Source: Pigmentiphaga sp. NML030171 (GTDB lineage Bacteria; Pseudomonadota; Gammaproteobacteria; Burkholderiales; Burkholderiaceae_B). Taken from it: a stretch of DNA of 64,000 bases. The position numbers and the translations under genes were made by a program. Under the pieces are notes generated by a model. That model was not told the DNA's origin, did no database searches, and was given only the letters and a program-made list of their open reading frames with translations. This document shows, piece after piece, positions 46,701 to 56,574 of this stretch (position 1 is the stretch's first letter; each line of letters begins with the position of its first letter). The stretch lies in contig NZ_NINX01000043.1 of the NCBI RefSeq assembly GCF_002188635.1, forward strand, positions 1-64,000, in the 5' to 3' direction.

Positions 46701-47615
46701 ATGCGCACCAATTGCGACCTTCCCGACCTCCAGGCCTTCTGCGCCCTCGTGCGCTGCGGCGGCTTCAACAAGACCGCCGACCTGCTGGCGCTCTCGCCCT
46801 CGGCGTTGAGCCGGCGCATCAGCAAACTGGAGGAAGCCCTGGGGGGACGCCTGGTCGAACGCACCACGCGCACCATGGTGCTGACGCCGCTGGGCCTGGC
46901 CCTGCACGAGCGCCTGGCGCCGCTGCTGGACAGCCTGGACGACTGCCTGGCCGGAACCGCACGCATGGCGCGCGGCGAAGGCGGCCAGATGACCGTGGCC
47001 TGCATCACCACCGTGGCGTATTCCTTGTTCCCCGCAGCCCTGTCGCGCCTGCGGCAGCGGCATCCCGACGTGCGCGTGGATCTGCGCGACGACACGGGGG
47101 CGCGCGTGCGCGATGCCGTGCTGCGGCGGGAAGCCGAGTTCGGCATCACGGTTCTGTGGGAAGACGAACCCGAGCTGGCCTGCCAGTCGCTGCGCGACGA
47201 CCCCTACGTGCTGGCATGCGCTCCCGGCCACCCGATGGCCGCGCGCGCCCAGGCGGCCTGGGCCGACCTGGCGGGGCAGCGGGTGCTGGCCCTGCGCCGC
47301 AGCAGCGCCAACCGCCAGCAGATCGACGCCGCTCTGGCCGTGGCGGGCGTGCCCGCGCCCTGGTTCGACGAGGTGGAGCACCTGTCGTCCATGATCGGAT
47401 TCCTGGAACACGGCGGGTGGATGGCGGTGCTGCCCCGCCTGGCGCTGGCAGCGACGACCCGGGTCGCCACCATCCCCTTGACGGCCCCGACCATCGCGCG
47501 CCGCATCTGCCTCGTGCGGCGGCGCGACACGACGCTGAGCCGGCCCGCGCGTGCCCTGTGGGACGAACTGGCGCGCAGCATCGCGGCCCCGCCGTCCGCG
47601 CCTGCTCCCGCCTGA
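46701..47615 (+). CDS. LysR family regulator of the hydrolase/Bug unit
   Basis: A 304-residue regulator, MRTNCDLPDLQAFCALVRCGGFNKTADLL, with the helix SPSALSRRISKLEEALGGRLVE. Divergent from the tautomerase-hydrolase-Bug genes with 84 bases between. The intergenic region has GCAA-N4-TTGC (46675-46686) and a direct repeat TATTGCG, suitable LysR contact sites. The frame remains open upstream of 46701, but MRTN is the natural domain start. Confidence 0.92.
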   Translation: MRTNCDLPDLQAFCALVRCGGFNKTADLLALSPSALSRRISKLEEALGGRLVERTTRTMVLTPLGLALHERLAPLLDSLDDCLAGTARMARGEGGQMTVACITTVAYSLFPAALSRLRQRHPDVRVDLRDDTGARVRDAVLRREAEFGITVLWEDEPELACQSLRDDPYVLACAPGHPMAARAQAAWADLAGQRVLALRRSSANRQQIDAALAVAGVPAPWFDEVEHLSSMIGFLEHGGWMAVLPRLALAATTRVATIPLTAPTIARRICLVRRRDTTLSRPARALWDELARSIAAPPSAPAPA

Positions 47616-47619
47616 CCGG

Positions 47620-48111
47620 TCAGGCCGCTTCTCCCGTCCCGCCGTCGCGCGCAGCCCGCAGCGACCGCATGAGCTTGTCCAGCAGCGCGTCGAGCTGGTG
47701 CAATTCCTGTTCGCTGAAATCGCCGAACATCACCTCGCGCTCATGGCCGCCGCCGATGCGGTCGGCCTGCTCGCGCACGCGGCGTCCACGGGCGGTCAGG
47801 GTCAGCTCGAACGCCCGCGCATCGCGCGCGCTGATGCTGCGCTCGGCCAGGCCGAGTTCGATCAGCCGCGACACGACCTTGGACAACACGGTCTTTTCTA
47901 TGAAGGTCGCGGCCTGCAGGGCCGACACGCTGATGCCGGGCGCATCGCCGATCTGGCGCAACACCCGCAGGTCGCGCACCACCAGCCCGAGTTCCTTCCG
48001 ATAGAGCTCGTTGACCTGCCGCACCGCCTCGCTCTTGATGAGATCGAGCTTGTAGGTGAAGTAGGTCTCGAGTTTCTTGGTCACGGCGGTCTCGTGCGGG
48101 CGGCGGGGCAT
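47620..48111 (-). CDS. MarR family regulator
   Basis: A 163-residue winged-helix regulator: ISVSALQAATFIEKTVLSKVVSRLIELGLAERSISARDARAFELTLT in outline (recognition part EKTVLSKVVSRLIE, wing RSISARDARAFE). Divergent from the M20 amidohydrolase gene. The TTTCAA-N3-TTGAAA dyad lies between the two genes and probably is its operator. Confidence 0.92.
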   Translation of the reverse strand: MPRRPHETAVTKKLETYFTYKLDLIKSEAVRQVNELYRKELGLVVRDLRVLRQIGDAPGISVSALQAATFIEKTVLSKVVSRLIELGLAERSISARDARAFELTLTARGRRVREQADRIGGGHEREVMFGDFSEQELHQLDALLDKLMRSLRAARDGGTGEAA

Positions 48112-48161
48112 CGCGGCATTGTATGCCGCGCCTCGCCAGCGGGGTAAATACTGAGTGCAAT

Positions 48162-48176
48162 TTTCAATAGTTGAAA
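48162..48176. promoter_or_regulatory. Putative MarR operator in the marR/M20 intergenic region
   Basis: TTTCAATAGTTGAAA is a perfect 6-bp dyad with a three-base centre. It is 38-52 bases before the M20 start and about 50 bases before the MarR start, and is AT-rich compared with its surroundings. Confidence 0.6.
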
Positions 48177-48213
48177 TAGCATCCTATTTTTCGCTTCAGA
48201 CGATAGGATTGCA

Positions 48214-49368
48214 ATGAAAATCGAGGTCTCGGACACGCACGCCCAGGACATGACCACATGGCGGCGCACGCTCCACCGCAACCCCGAACTCGGCTTCGAG
48301 GAACACGAGACGGCGGCCTTCGTCGCCGAACGCCTGCGTGAATGGGGCATCGAAACCCATGCCGGCATCGGCGGAACGGGCGTGGTCGGCGTCATCCACG
48401 GCGCGCAGGGTCCCGGCCGCAACCTCGGCCTGCGCGCCGACATGGACGCGCTGCCCATGCAGGAACAGACCGGGCTGCCCTACCAGTCGGTGCGTCCCAA
48501 CCGCTTCCATGGCTGCGGCCACGACGGCCATACCGCCATCCTGCTGGGCGTGGCTCGCCATTTCGCGTCGAACCGCGACTTCCGCGGCACGCTGAACCTG
48601 ATCTTCCAGCCTGCCGAGGAAACGCTGCGCGGCGGCTCGACCATGATCCAGGACGGCCTGTTCGAACGCTTTCCGTGCGACGAACTCTACGGCCTGCACA
48701 ACCACCCCCCGCTGGAGCCCGGCCGCGTCGGCGTGCGCAACGGCGCCACGCTGTCGGCCTGCGACCTGTTCCGCATCCGCATCCACGGCGTCGGCGGCCA
48801 TGCCGCCAGCCCGCACCGCACGGTGGATCCCGTGGTGGTCGGCAGCGCGCTGGTGCAGTCGCTGCAGACCATCGTCAGCCGCTCGGTGGATCCGCTGCAG
48901 ACCGCGGTGGTCAGCGTCTGCCAGTTCCACGCCGGTACCGCCATCAACGTCATTGCCGACCAGGCCGTGCTGGAGGGCACGGTGCGCACGCTGGACCACG
49001 GCGTGCAGGCGGAGGTCCTCAAGCGACTGAAGGAAATCTGCGCCGGCGCCGAACAGGCCCACCGCTGCCGCATCGAGTTCGAGCATCTGCAGACCTCCCC
49101 CGCCACCATCAACAACGCCGAACAGGCGCAGGTCGTACGCGAGGCCGCGCTGGCCGTCGTCGGCCCGGACGGCCTGGAGCCCGACATTCCGCCGCTGATG
49201 GCCTCCGAGGACTTCGCCTACATGCTGCAGGAAAAACCCGGCTGCTACTTCTTCCTGGGCAATGGCGGCCACATGTGCCACCACCCCAAGTTCGATTTCA
49301 ACGACGACGTGCTGCCCGTCGGCATGTCGATGATGATCGAGATCGCGCGCCGCCGTCTGGTGGCCTGA
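48214..49368 (+). CDS. M20 family amidohydrolase (N-acyl amino acid / hippurate hydrolase type)
   Basis: A 384-residue metal-dependent amidase. Metal ligands are in FHGCGHDGHTAILLG, the acidic residues in FQPAEETLRGG, and the later His in YGLHNHPPLEPG and HMCHHPKFDFNDDVLP. These are standard for the M20D aminoacylase/hippuricase group. The gene is divergent from a MarR gene and followed 21 bases later by a Bug receptor. A route taking up an N-acylated or N-aroyl amino acid and freeing the acid is likely. Confidence 0.92.
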   Translation: MKIEVSDTHAQDMTTWRRTLHRNPELGFEEHETAAFVAERLREWGIETHAGIGGTGVVGVIHGAQGPGRNLGLRADMDALPMQEQTGLPYQSVRPNRFHGCGHDGHTAILLGVARHFASNRDFRGTLNLIFQPAEETLRGGSTMIQDGLFERFPCDELYGLHNHPPLEPGRVGVRNGATLSACDLFRIRIHGVGGHAASPHRTVDPVVVGSALVQSLQTIVSRSVDPLQTAVVSVCQFHAGTAINVIADQAVLEGTVRTLDHGVQAEVLKRLKEICAGAEQAHRCRIEFEHLQTSPATINNAEQAQVVREAALAVVGPDGLEPDIPPLMASEDFAYMLQEKPGCYFFLGNGGHMCHHPKFDFNDDVLPVGMSMMIEIARRRLVA

Positions 49369-49389
49369 CCCCAAACCGAGGACTCCGCC

Positions 49390-50367
49390 ATGCACGCATC
49401 CCGCTACCTTGCCGCCCCCGTCCTGGGGCTCCTCATGCTTGCCGCCGCGCCGGCGCAGGCCCAGACCGCCTACCCCACGCGCCCCATCCACCTGATCGTC
49501 AACGGTGCGCCGGGCAGCCTGCCCGACCTGTTCGCCCGCCCCATCGCCGAGAAGATGCGGACATCCCTGGGGCAGGCCGTGGTGATCGACAACCGCCCCG
49601 GCGCGGGCGGCCTGCTCGCCATGACGAACCTGAAGAACAGCGCCGCCGACGGCTACACGCTGGCGGTGGTCACCAACGCGCATGCCGTCTGGAACCAGTA
49701 TCTGTTCAGCAAGCTGCCCTACCACCCGCAGGCCGACCTCCAGGCCGTCAGCCCCATCGCCGTCATCCCCATGGTGCTGACCGCCAGCCCCGCCCTGCCC
49801 GCCGGCTCGCTCAAGGAACTGGTCGCGCTGGCCAAGGCCAGGCCCGGGGTGCTGAACTACGCCTCCTCCAGCACCGGCTCGCCGCCTCACGTCCTGTTCG
49901 AGATGTTCAAGCTGCAGACCGGGGCCGACATCCTCCACGTCCCGTTCAAGTCGGGCCCCGACGCGCTCAACTCCACCATCAGCGACCGGACCCAGCTCTA
50001 CCTGGCCGGCTCCGCCCTGATCGAGCCGCAGGTCAAGGACGGCCGGCTCAAGGCCCTGGCCGTGAACACCCGGGAACGCCTGCCCGGCCTGCCCGGCGTC
50101 CCCACCTTCGCCGAGCAGGGCTACCAGGGCCTGGAAGACACCGTCTGGCTGGGAGTCGTGGCCCAGGCCGGCGTGCCCGCCGACATCGTCCAGCGGCTGA
50201 ATCGCGAGATCGCCAAGGCGGTCCGGGCCGAGGACATGAAGAAGCTCTACGACGCGCACGGCTCGGTGGTCTACACCTCCAGCCCGGAGGAGTTCGCCGC
50301 GCGCATCAAGGCCGATCATGCGCTGTGGGGGCCGGTGATCAGGAAGGCGAACATTTCACTCGACTGA
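49390..50367 (+). CDS. Bug/TctC-type periplasmic solute receptor
   Basis: A 325-residue exported protein; signal peptide ends APAQA. The mature protein begins QTAYPTRPIHLIVNGAPGSLPDLFARP, slightly unlike the standard VPFPPGG loop because NGAPGS replaces it. Later features are HVPFKSGPDALNSTISD and FAEQGYQGLEDTVWLGVVA. It forms an operon with the M20 hydrolase. Third orphan Bug receptor in the window. Confidence 0.92.
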   Translation: MHASRYLAAPVLGLLMLAAAPAQAQTAYPTRPIHLIVNGAPGSLPDLFARPIAEKMRTSLGQAVVIDNRPGAGGLLAMTNLKNSAADGYTLAVVTNAHAVWNQYLFSKLPYHPQADLQAVSPIAVIPMVLTASPALPAGSLKELVALAKARPGVLNYASSSTGSPPHVLFEMFKLQTGADILHVPFKSGPDALNSTISDRTQLYLAGSALIEPQVKDGRLKALAVNTRERLPGLPGVPTFAEQGYQGLEDTVWLGVVAQAGVPADIVQRLNREIAKAVRAEDMKKLYDAHGSVVYTSSPEEFAARIKADHALWGPVIRKANISLD

Positions 50368-50398
50368 CCGGCCAAGCGGAAATCCCGCGCTGAAATGC

Positions 50399-50431
50399 AA
50401 AGGCCCCGGCGGCGCATGCCCCGAGGCCCTT
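50399..50431. terminator. Possible bidirectional terminator between convergent genes
   Basis: AAAGGCCCCGG and CCGAGGCCCTT form a stem with one bulge between the Bug (plus) and SDR (minus) genes. T-tracts are short on both strands, so confidence is limited. Confidence 0.4.
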
Positions 50432-50450
50432 GTCGATCACCGCGCGATGC

Positions 50451-51230
50451 CTACTCCCGGGCCGCGCCCGGGACTTCCACCGTATAGTTCAGCGCCAGGC
50501 GGCCGCCGTCGACGAATACCGTCTGCCCGGTCACGTAGCTGGCGTCCTCGCTGGCCAGGAACACCGCAGCGCCGGCCACTTCTTCCGGCCGCCCCAGCCG
50601 CGTCATCGGGATGCGCGACAACACCGTGTGCAGCGCCTTGGGATTGTCGGTGATGGTCGACATGATGTCGGTATCGATGCTGCCCGGCCCCAGCGCATTG
50701 ACGCGTACGCCGTGCGGCGCCATCGCCAGCGCCATGGCCTTGGTCATCTGCCGCACCGCGCCCTTGCTGGCGCCGTAGGCCAGCTGGTTGGACATCGCCA
50801 GCTCGGCCGTCATCGACGACAGCGTGATGATGCTGCCGCCGCGTCCACCCCGCACCATGGCCTTGGCGGCGGCCTGGGCCACGAGGAAGGTCCCGCGGAC
50901 GTTGACGTTCATCACGAAGTCCAGGTCCTCCAGCGTCACGTCCAGGAACTCGGCGGCGCGGATCACGCCGGCATTGCAGACGCAGATGTCCAGCCCGCCG
51001 AACTCGCGCTCGCACAGCGCCACCATCTCGGCCACCTGGGCCGGATCGGTGACGTCACCGCGCATCGCGCGCGCCGGGCCGGGCATGGCCGCCAAGGCCT
51101 CGCCCTCGACCTTCTCGGCGCGATCCACCAGCACCACGTTGGCGCCTTCCTGGCTATACCGCTTGGCGATCGCCAGCCCGATACCGCCCGCGGCGCCGGT
51201 CACCAGCGCCGTCTTGTCCTTCAACCTCAT
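50451..51230 (-). CDS. Short-chain dehydrogenase/reductase
   Basis: A 259-residue classical SDR. NAD(P)-binding motif TGAAGGIG, NAG motif CNAGVIR, catalytic Ser in TLSSMTAEL and YGASK (Tyr-x3-Lys). Asp in VLVDRAEK at the end of the second strand suggests NAD rather than NADP. The start at 51230 has GGAG upstream. It follows livF by about 140 bases with a repeat copy between, so it may be the last gene of the LIV/ring-cleavage operon or a separate unit. Substrate unknown. Confidence 0.92.
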   Translation of the reverse strand: MRLKDKTALVTGAAGGIGLAIAKRYSQEGANVVLVDRAEKVEGEALAAMPGPARAMRGDVTDPAQVAEMVALCEREFGGLDICVCNAGVIRAAEFLDVTLEDLDFVMNVNVRGTFLVAQAAAKAMVRGGRGGSIITLSSMTAELAMSNQLAYGASKGAVRQMTKAMALAMAPHGVRVNALGPGSIDTDIMSTITDNPKALHTVLSRIPMTRLGRPEEVAGAAVFLASEDASYVTGQTVFVDGGRLALNYTVEVPGAARE

Positions 51231-51293
51231 TGCTACTCCAATCGATCCCATGACTACAAGCGGGAAAAACGCCGGCCATCGTCAGCCGGATGG

Positions 51294-51369
51294 TGCCCCG
51301 GGGGCACGGCGGATCCGGCTTTGCCGGTCCGTCAGTGCCGCCCCCTTGAGGGGGCGTAGGGGGTGGGTC
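51294..51369 (+). repeat. Intergenic GC-rich repeat, copy 4, abutting the livF stop
   Basis: The short form has GGATCCGGCTTTGCCGGTCC and CCCCCTTGAGGGGG hairpins, and ends in GTAGGGGGTGGGTC directly before the livF stop (read on the minus strand, the C-rich end follows the stop by three bases). The CGCGC mini-hairpin is missing in this copy. Confidence 0.85.
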
Positions 51370-52065
51370 CTAGACGCCGACGTACTGGGCGATCAGCTCG
51401 GGACGTGCCGAGAGTTCCGGCGACGTGCCGCGCCAGACCGTCACGCCCTTGTCCAGGATGAAGTTGCGGTCGGACAAGCGCAGCAGGGCCTTGGTGTTCT
51501 TGTCCACCACGATCATGGTCAGGCCTTCCTGCTTGAGCTGGGCCAGCACGCTCCAGATCTCGGCGCGCACGATGGGGGCCAGGCCCTCGGTGGCTTCGTC
51601 CAGCACCAGCAGGCGGGGGTTGGTCATCAGCGCGCGGCCGATGGCCAGCATCTGCTGCTCGCCACCCGACAACTGCGTGCCGAGGTTGGAGCGCCGCTCC
51701 TTCAGGCGCGGGAACAGGCCGTAGATCTTGTCCAGCGTCCAGGCCGAGGCGTCGGTGCGCTTGGACGTGGCGATCAGGTTTTCCTCCACGGTCAGCGTGG
51801 GGAATATCTGGCGCCCTTCCGGCACCAGCGACAGTCCCAGCCGGCCCACGCGGTACGGCGCCATGCCGTTCAGCGTCTGCCCGTCGAAAGTGATGCTGCC
51901 GGCCGCCGGCTTGAGCAGGCCGAACAGGCAGTTGATCACCGTCGTGCGCCCCATGCCGTTACGGCCGATCAGGCCCACGACCTCGCCGCGCTTGACCTCC
52001 ATGTCGATGTCGAACAGTGCCTGGCAGGAACCGTACTTGGCCGCCAGTCCTTGTATGGAAAGCAT
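51370..52065 (-). CDS. livF: Branched-chain-type ABC transporter ATPase LivF
   Basis: A 231-residue ATPase of the LIV family. Signature LSGGEQQMLAIGRAL, Walker B LLVLDEATEGLAP, and H-loop region MIVVDKN instead of the usual VEQN/H form. The Walker A motif reads GRNGMGRTT, so residue 40 is Arg where Lys binds the nucleotide phosphates. The H-loop His is also absent, though this is common in LivF (which often has VEQN). It is the last gene of the LivH-M-G-F set, followed by a repeat. Confidence 0.93.
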   Translation of the reverse strand: MLSIQGLAAKYGSCQALFDIDMEVKRGEVVGLIGRNGMGRTTVINCLFGLLKPAAGSITFDGQTLNGMAPYRVGRLGLSLVPEGRQIFPTLTVEENLIATSKRTDASAWTLDKIYGLFPRLKERRSNLGTQLSGGEQQMLAIGRALMTNPRLLVLDEATEGLAPIVRAEIWSVLAQLKQEGLTMIVVDKNTKALLRLSDRNFILDKGVTVWRGTSPELSARPELIAQYVGV

Positions 52066-52080
52066 GCGTGAACTCCTGCC

Positions 52081-52832
<752 letters not shown>

Positions 52833-52836
<4 letters not shown>

Positions 52837-53843
52837 TGCGATTCTCCCGCGGAAACGGCGGCGACCTTGGGCGCCGCGGCAGGCGCCGCGGACGGCGCCG
52901 GGGCGGACGCTTCGCGCGGGCGGATCAGCCACGCGAAGCCGTTCCTGGTCAGCAGAGCGATCACGACGATGACCGGCCCCATGATCAGCATCCAGTGCTG
53001 GGTCAGGCCCTTGAAGAACTCTTCCATGACCAGGAAGGCGATCGCGCCCACGATGGGACCGGTGATCGTGCCCAGCCCGCCGATGACCAGCATGACGATC
53101 AGTTCGCCCGACACCGGCCACGACATGTAGCTGGGCGAGGCGAAGGCCGTCAGGTTCGCCAGCAGGAGGCCCGCCAGCCCGGTCAGCACGCCGGACAGGA
53201 CGTAGGCGGCCAGCTGCACGCGGAAGACCGAGTAGCCGAAGGCGTTGACGCGGCGGGGGTTGATGTGGGTGGCCTGCAGCACCATGCCGAACGGCGACTT
53301 CTTGAGCCGCGCCAGGAACACCGTGACCGCCAGCAGCACGGCCCAGGCCGCCCAGTAGACCTCGGAACTGCCCGACAGCTCGAACAGCCCGAAGTTGCTC
53401 GGCTCATTGATGTTCAGGCCATCGTCGCCGCCGAAGGTGGTCATGCTGACCATCAGGAAGTAGAACATCTGGGCAAAGGCCAGCGTGATCATGATGAAGC
53501 CGATGCCCGAGGTGCGCAGGCATACGGTGCCCACGACCAGGCCGACCAGCGCGCACACGACCACGGCGGTCAGCAGTTGCAGCCAGCCATCGCTGATGCC
53601 GTAGTAGCTGAGTATGCCCACGGCATAGCAGCCCAGGCCGATGAACATGGCATGGCCGAAGCTGACCAGGCCGGCGAATCCCAGCACGAGGTTCAGCGCG
53701 CAGGCGGCCAGCGCATAGATCAGCACGCGGGCGAAGAACGTCACGTAGAACGGCTCGCCTATCGCCTGCGCGACGAACGGCACGGCCGCCAGGATTATGA
53801 ACAGGACCGGGATCATCCAGGCCCCGAATTTGACGCGATTCAT
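52833..53843 (-). CDS. livM: Branched-chain-type ABC transporter permease LivM
   Basis: A 336-residue membrane protein with roughly nine or ten segments and the family pattern LVLGFAGLVSFGHAMFIGLG and LRTSGIGFIMITLAFAQMF, then GLGTITGPIVGAIAF. The C-terminal tail is long and rich in Ala/Pro (SAPAPSAAPAAAPKVAAVS). Overlaps livG by four bases. Separated from livH by a repeat copy (120 bases). Confidence 0.94.
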
Positions 53844-53879
53844 ATCGTCTACCTTGCAGGAATATCAGTTACCGCCGCA

Positions 53880-53963
53880 ACCAGACCCAGGGCACCGCGG
53901 ATCCGGCTCCGCCGGTCCGTCAGTGCCGCCCCCTGGGGGGCGCGCGAAGCGCGTAGGGGGGGC
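53880..53963 (+). repeat. Intergenic GC-rich repeat, copy 5, abutting the livH stop
   Basis: Short form with GCGGATCCGGCTCCGCCGG hairpin, CCCCCTGGGGGG, and CGCGCGAAGCGCG mini-hairpin; it ends in a G-run immediately before the livH stop, that is, the C-rich end follows the stop by one base on the minus strand. It lies inside the transport operon. Confidence 0.85.
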
Positions 53964-54878
53964 CTACTTCTTGTTCAGGATGCCATTGGGGCGGAAAGCC
54001 AGCACCAGCGCCATCAGCACATAGATCAGCATGGAGGCCATGGCCGGGCCGACGGCGTTGGCCGAGGCGGGCTGCATGAACGAGCCGAGCAGGTGCGGAA
54101 TGTAGGCGCGCCCCAGCGTATCGATCACGGCGATGATCATCGCCGCCACCAATGCGCCGCGGATGGACCCGATACCGCCCACCACGATGACCACCAGCGC
54201 AAGGATCAGGACCGGTTCGCCCATGCCGGACTGCACCGACAGGATGGGCCCGGCCAGCGCGCCAGCCAGTCCCGCCAGCCCCGCCCCGAGCATGAACAGC
54301 AGTTTCTTGAGCAGGTCGATGTTCACGCCCAGCACGCTGACCATGGGCGAATTGCTGGCGCCGGCGCGGATCAGCATGCCGAAGCGCGTCTTCTGGATCA
54401 GGTACCAGGCACCCAGCGCCACCAGCACGCCGACCGCGATGATCAGGATCCGGTAGACGGGATACTGCGACCCGAACAGCGTCACGGCGCCGTCCAGCGC
54501 CGACGGAATGGCCGCGTAGTAGGGACGGTTGCCGAAGATGACGATGGCCAGCTCGTTGAAGAACATCATCAGGCCGAAGGTCGCGAGCACCTGGTACAGG
54601 TGGTCGTGCCGGTACAGCGGCTTGGCGACCAGGTGCTCCAGCAGCAGCCCCACCAGCCCGGCCGAGATGATGGCCGCGGCGATGGCGAAGATGAAGGACC
54701 CGCTCGCGTTGTAGGTGGCGGCGCCGATGAACGCGCCGACCATGTACAGCGAACCGTGCGCGAGATTGATGAAATTCATGATGCCGAAGATCAGGGTCAA
54801 CCCTGATGACAGCAGGAACAACAAGACGCCGAGCTGCACACCATTGAGCAACTGCGACAAAAACAGCGAACTATTCAT
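53964..54878 (-). CDS. livH: Branched-chain-type ABC transporter permease LivH
   Basis: A 304-residue membrane protein with about eight segments and family motifs GVQLGVLLFLLSSGLTLIFGIMNFINLAHG (start region, shortened here to LTLIFGIMNFINLAHG) and IGSIRGALVAAMIIAVID. Lies between the receptor gene and livM, each gap occupied by a repeat copy. Confidence 0.94.
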   Translation of the reverse strand: MNSSLFLSQLLNGVQLGVLLFLLSSGLTLIFGIMNFINLAHGSLYMVGAFIGAATYNASGSFIFAIAAAIISAGLVGLLLEHLVAKPLYRHDHLYQVLATFGLMMFFNELAIVIFGNRPYYAAIPSALDGAVTLFGSQYPVYRILIIAVGVLVALGAWYLIQKTRFGMLIRAGASNSPMVSVLGVNIDLLKKLLFMLGAGLAGLAGALAGPILSVQSGMGEPVLILALVVIVVGGIGSIRGALVAAMIIAVIDTLGRAYIPHLLGSFMQPASANAVGPAMASMLIYVLMALVLAFRPNGILNKK

Positions 54879-55050
54879 TGACAGACTTCCGTGTCAAAAC
54901 CCGGGTCTTCCCCGCATACCCGGTTCTTTCGTTCTTAGTGCCCATGCACTCCCCGATCCCGTGGCGGCGATCGCCACCCAGCATACCGGCGCCCGCCCCC
55001 ATCATCCATCGGTGCCACCCCTGAAAGGGAAGCCCCAACCCAGGATAAGG

Positions 55051-55173
55051 GACCTAGACCCAGGATGCGGTGGATCCGGCTCCGCCGGTCCACCCGCATC
55101 GCCCCCTTGAGGGGGCGCCCGAAGGGCGTAGGGGGTGGGCTTTCCTTGCGCGCGTAAGCGCGTAGGGGGGGGT
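55051..55173 (+). repeat. Intergenic GC-rich repeat, copy 6, abutting the receptor stop
   Basis: Full form: CTAGACCCAGGATGCGG, the long stem GATGCGGTGGATCCGGC with GCCGGTCCACCCGCATC, CCCCCTTGAGGGGG, GCCCGAAGGGC, then a second G-run and GCGCGTAAGCGC before the final G-run. The C-rich end follows the receptor stop by one base on the minus strand. Partial core sequence (CCCCAACCCAGG) precedes it at about 55034. Confidence 0.85.
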
Positions 55174-56337
55174 CTACATCTTGCATTCAGCCGCGTACGC
55201 GTCCTTGTGGTCCGTCAGGACCTGCGACAGTTGCTTGTAGCCCACGCCGTCGCCGTTCTTGACGATCTCGTAGGCGTAGTAGTGCTGGATGGGCATGTTG
55301 TTGGTGTTGAAGGCGAACTTGCCACGGGCCGTGGGGAACTTGGAGCCGGCTTCCTTGACGGCGGCCGCGAAGGCCTTCTTGTTCGACACCTTGCCGCCCA
55401 GCTTGGTGATGGCGGCATCCAGCAGGTAGGCGGCGTCATAGGCGGCCACCGCGTACTCGGTGGGGGGACGCTTGTACTTGGCTTCGTAGCCCGACACGAA
55501 TTTCTTGTTCTGCGGATTGTCGAGCACCGGCGCCCACGGCGTGCCGTAGATCGAACCGACCGCCTGCTGCTTGAGCGCGGCCAGCGAGTTGGAATCGATC
55601 AGGCTCTCGGACAGGAACGGCAGCTTGCCCATCAGGCCGGCCTGGTTCAACTGGCGCACGAAGTTCACGCCCACGCCGCCGGGATAGAACACGAACAGGG
55701 CATCCGGCTTGGCGCTCTGGACGGCGGCGATCTCGGCCGCGTAGTCGAGCTGGCCCAGCGGGGTGTAGACCTCGTTCTGGATCGCGCCGCCGTAGAAGCG
55801 CTTGAAGCCGGCCAGCTTGTCCTTGCCGGCCTGGTAGTTCGACGTCATCAGGTAGACGTTCTTGTAGCCCTGTTCCTTGGCGTACTTGCCCATGGCTTCG
55901 GACATGCCGTCGTTCTGCCACCCCATCACGAACAGGTTGGCCATGCAGCCCTTGCCGGCGATCGGGGCCGGACCGGCGTTGGTCGACAGCGCGACGACGC
56001 CCGAATCCTTGATGCGGCGGGTCTCGGCCATCAGCACGTTCGAGAAGCCCAGCCCGACGATGGCGTCGACCTTGTCGCGCTCGATGAACTTCTGGACGAT
56101 CTGCGCGCCGACGTCCGGCTTGAGCTGGTCATCCTCGCGCAGCACGGTCACGGGCTGGCCGCCCAGCTTGCCGCCCAGTTGCTCGACAGCCAGCATGAAG
56201 CCGTCGTACTGGTCCTGGCCCAGCGCCGCCATGGGGCCCGACAGCACCCCGGAAAAACCGATCTTGACCTCGGCGTGCGCGGCGCCGGCAACCATCAGGG
56301 CCGCCGCGACCAGTACGGCGGTTTGCTTCTTCATCAT
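55174..56337 (-). CDS. Branched-chain-type ABC substrate-binding protein C
   Basis: A 387-residue exported receptor: signal peptide to GAAHA, then EVKIGFSGVLSGPMAALGQDQYDGFMLAV and C-terminal AAECKM. It precedes livH and has all membrane and ATPase partners after it, so it is the receptor of this transporter. It is a paralogue of the two orphan receptors at 30950 and 32217. Its placement after the tautomerase and HMSD genes suggests an aromatic or ring-derived acid as ligand. Confidence 0.94.
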   Translation of the reverse strand: MMKKQTAVLVAAALMVAGAAHAEVKIGFSGVLSGPMAALGQDQYDGFMLAVEQLGGKLGGQPVTVLREDDQLKPDVGAQIVQKFIERDKVDAIVGLGFSNVLMAETRRIKDSGVVALSTNAGPAPIAGKGCMANLFVMGWQNDGMSEAMGKYAKEQGYKNVYLMTSNYQAGKDKLAGFKRFYGGAIQNEVYTPLGQLDYAAEIAAVQSAKPDALFVFYPGGVGVNFVRQLNQAGLMGKLPFLSESLIDSNSLAALKQQAVGSIYGTPWAPVLDNPQNKKFVSGYEAKYKRPPTEYAVAAYDAAYLLDAAITKLGGKVSNKKAFAAAVKEAGSKFPTARGKFAFNTNNMPIQHYYAYEIVKNGDGVGYKQLSQVLTDHKDAYAAECKM

Positions 56338-56372
56338 CGACTATGTCTCCTTCGTCGGGAAATAGCGGGAAA

Positions 56373-56564
56373 TCAGCGCCCCAGCGCCTTGGCGGTCTTG
56401 CCGCCTATCCCGAAATTCGTCTTGGGCACTTCGACCAGCACCACGCGCACGGACTCGCGGGGAGCGCCGATGGCGCGGTGGGTCGCTTCGGTCAACTCCT
56501 CGATCAGGGCCGCGCGCTGTTCGTCGGTGCGGCCCTCCATCATTTGCACCTGGATGAGGGGCAT
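56373..56564 (-). CDS. 4-oxalocrotonate tautomerase
   Basis: Isomerises 2-hydroxymuconate to 2-oxohex-3-enedioate. The 63-residue protein, after Met removal, has Pro1, Arg11, Arg39 and Phe50, the four known 4-OT catalytic positions (PLIQVQMMEGR, ESVRVVL, NFGIGG). The length is exact for the family. It starts 11 bases after the HMSD stop, so it is next in the ring-cleavage operon. Confidence 0.93.
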   Translation of the reverse strand: MPLIQVQMMEGRTDEQRAALIEELTEATHRAIGAPRESVRVVLVEVPKTNFGIGGKTAKALGR

Positions 56565-56574
56565 GGCGAGCTCC

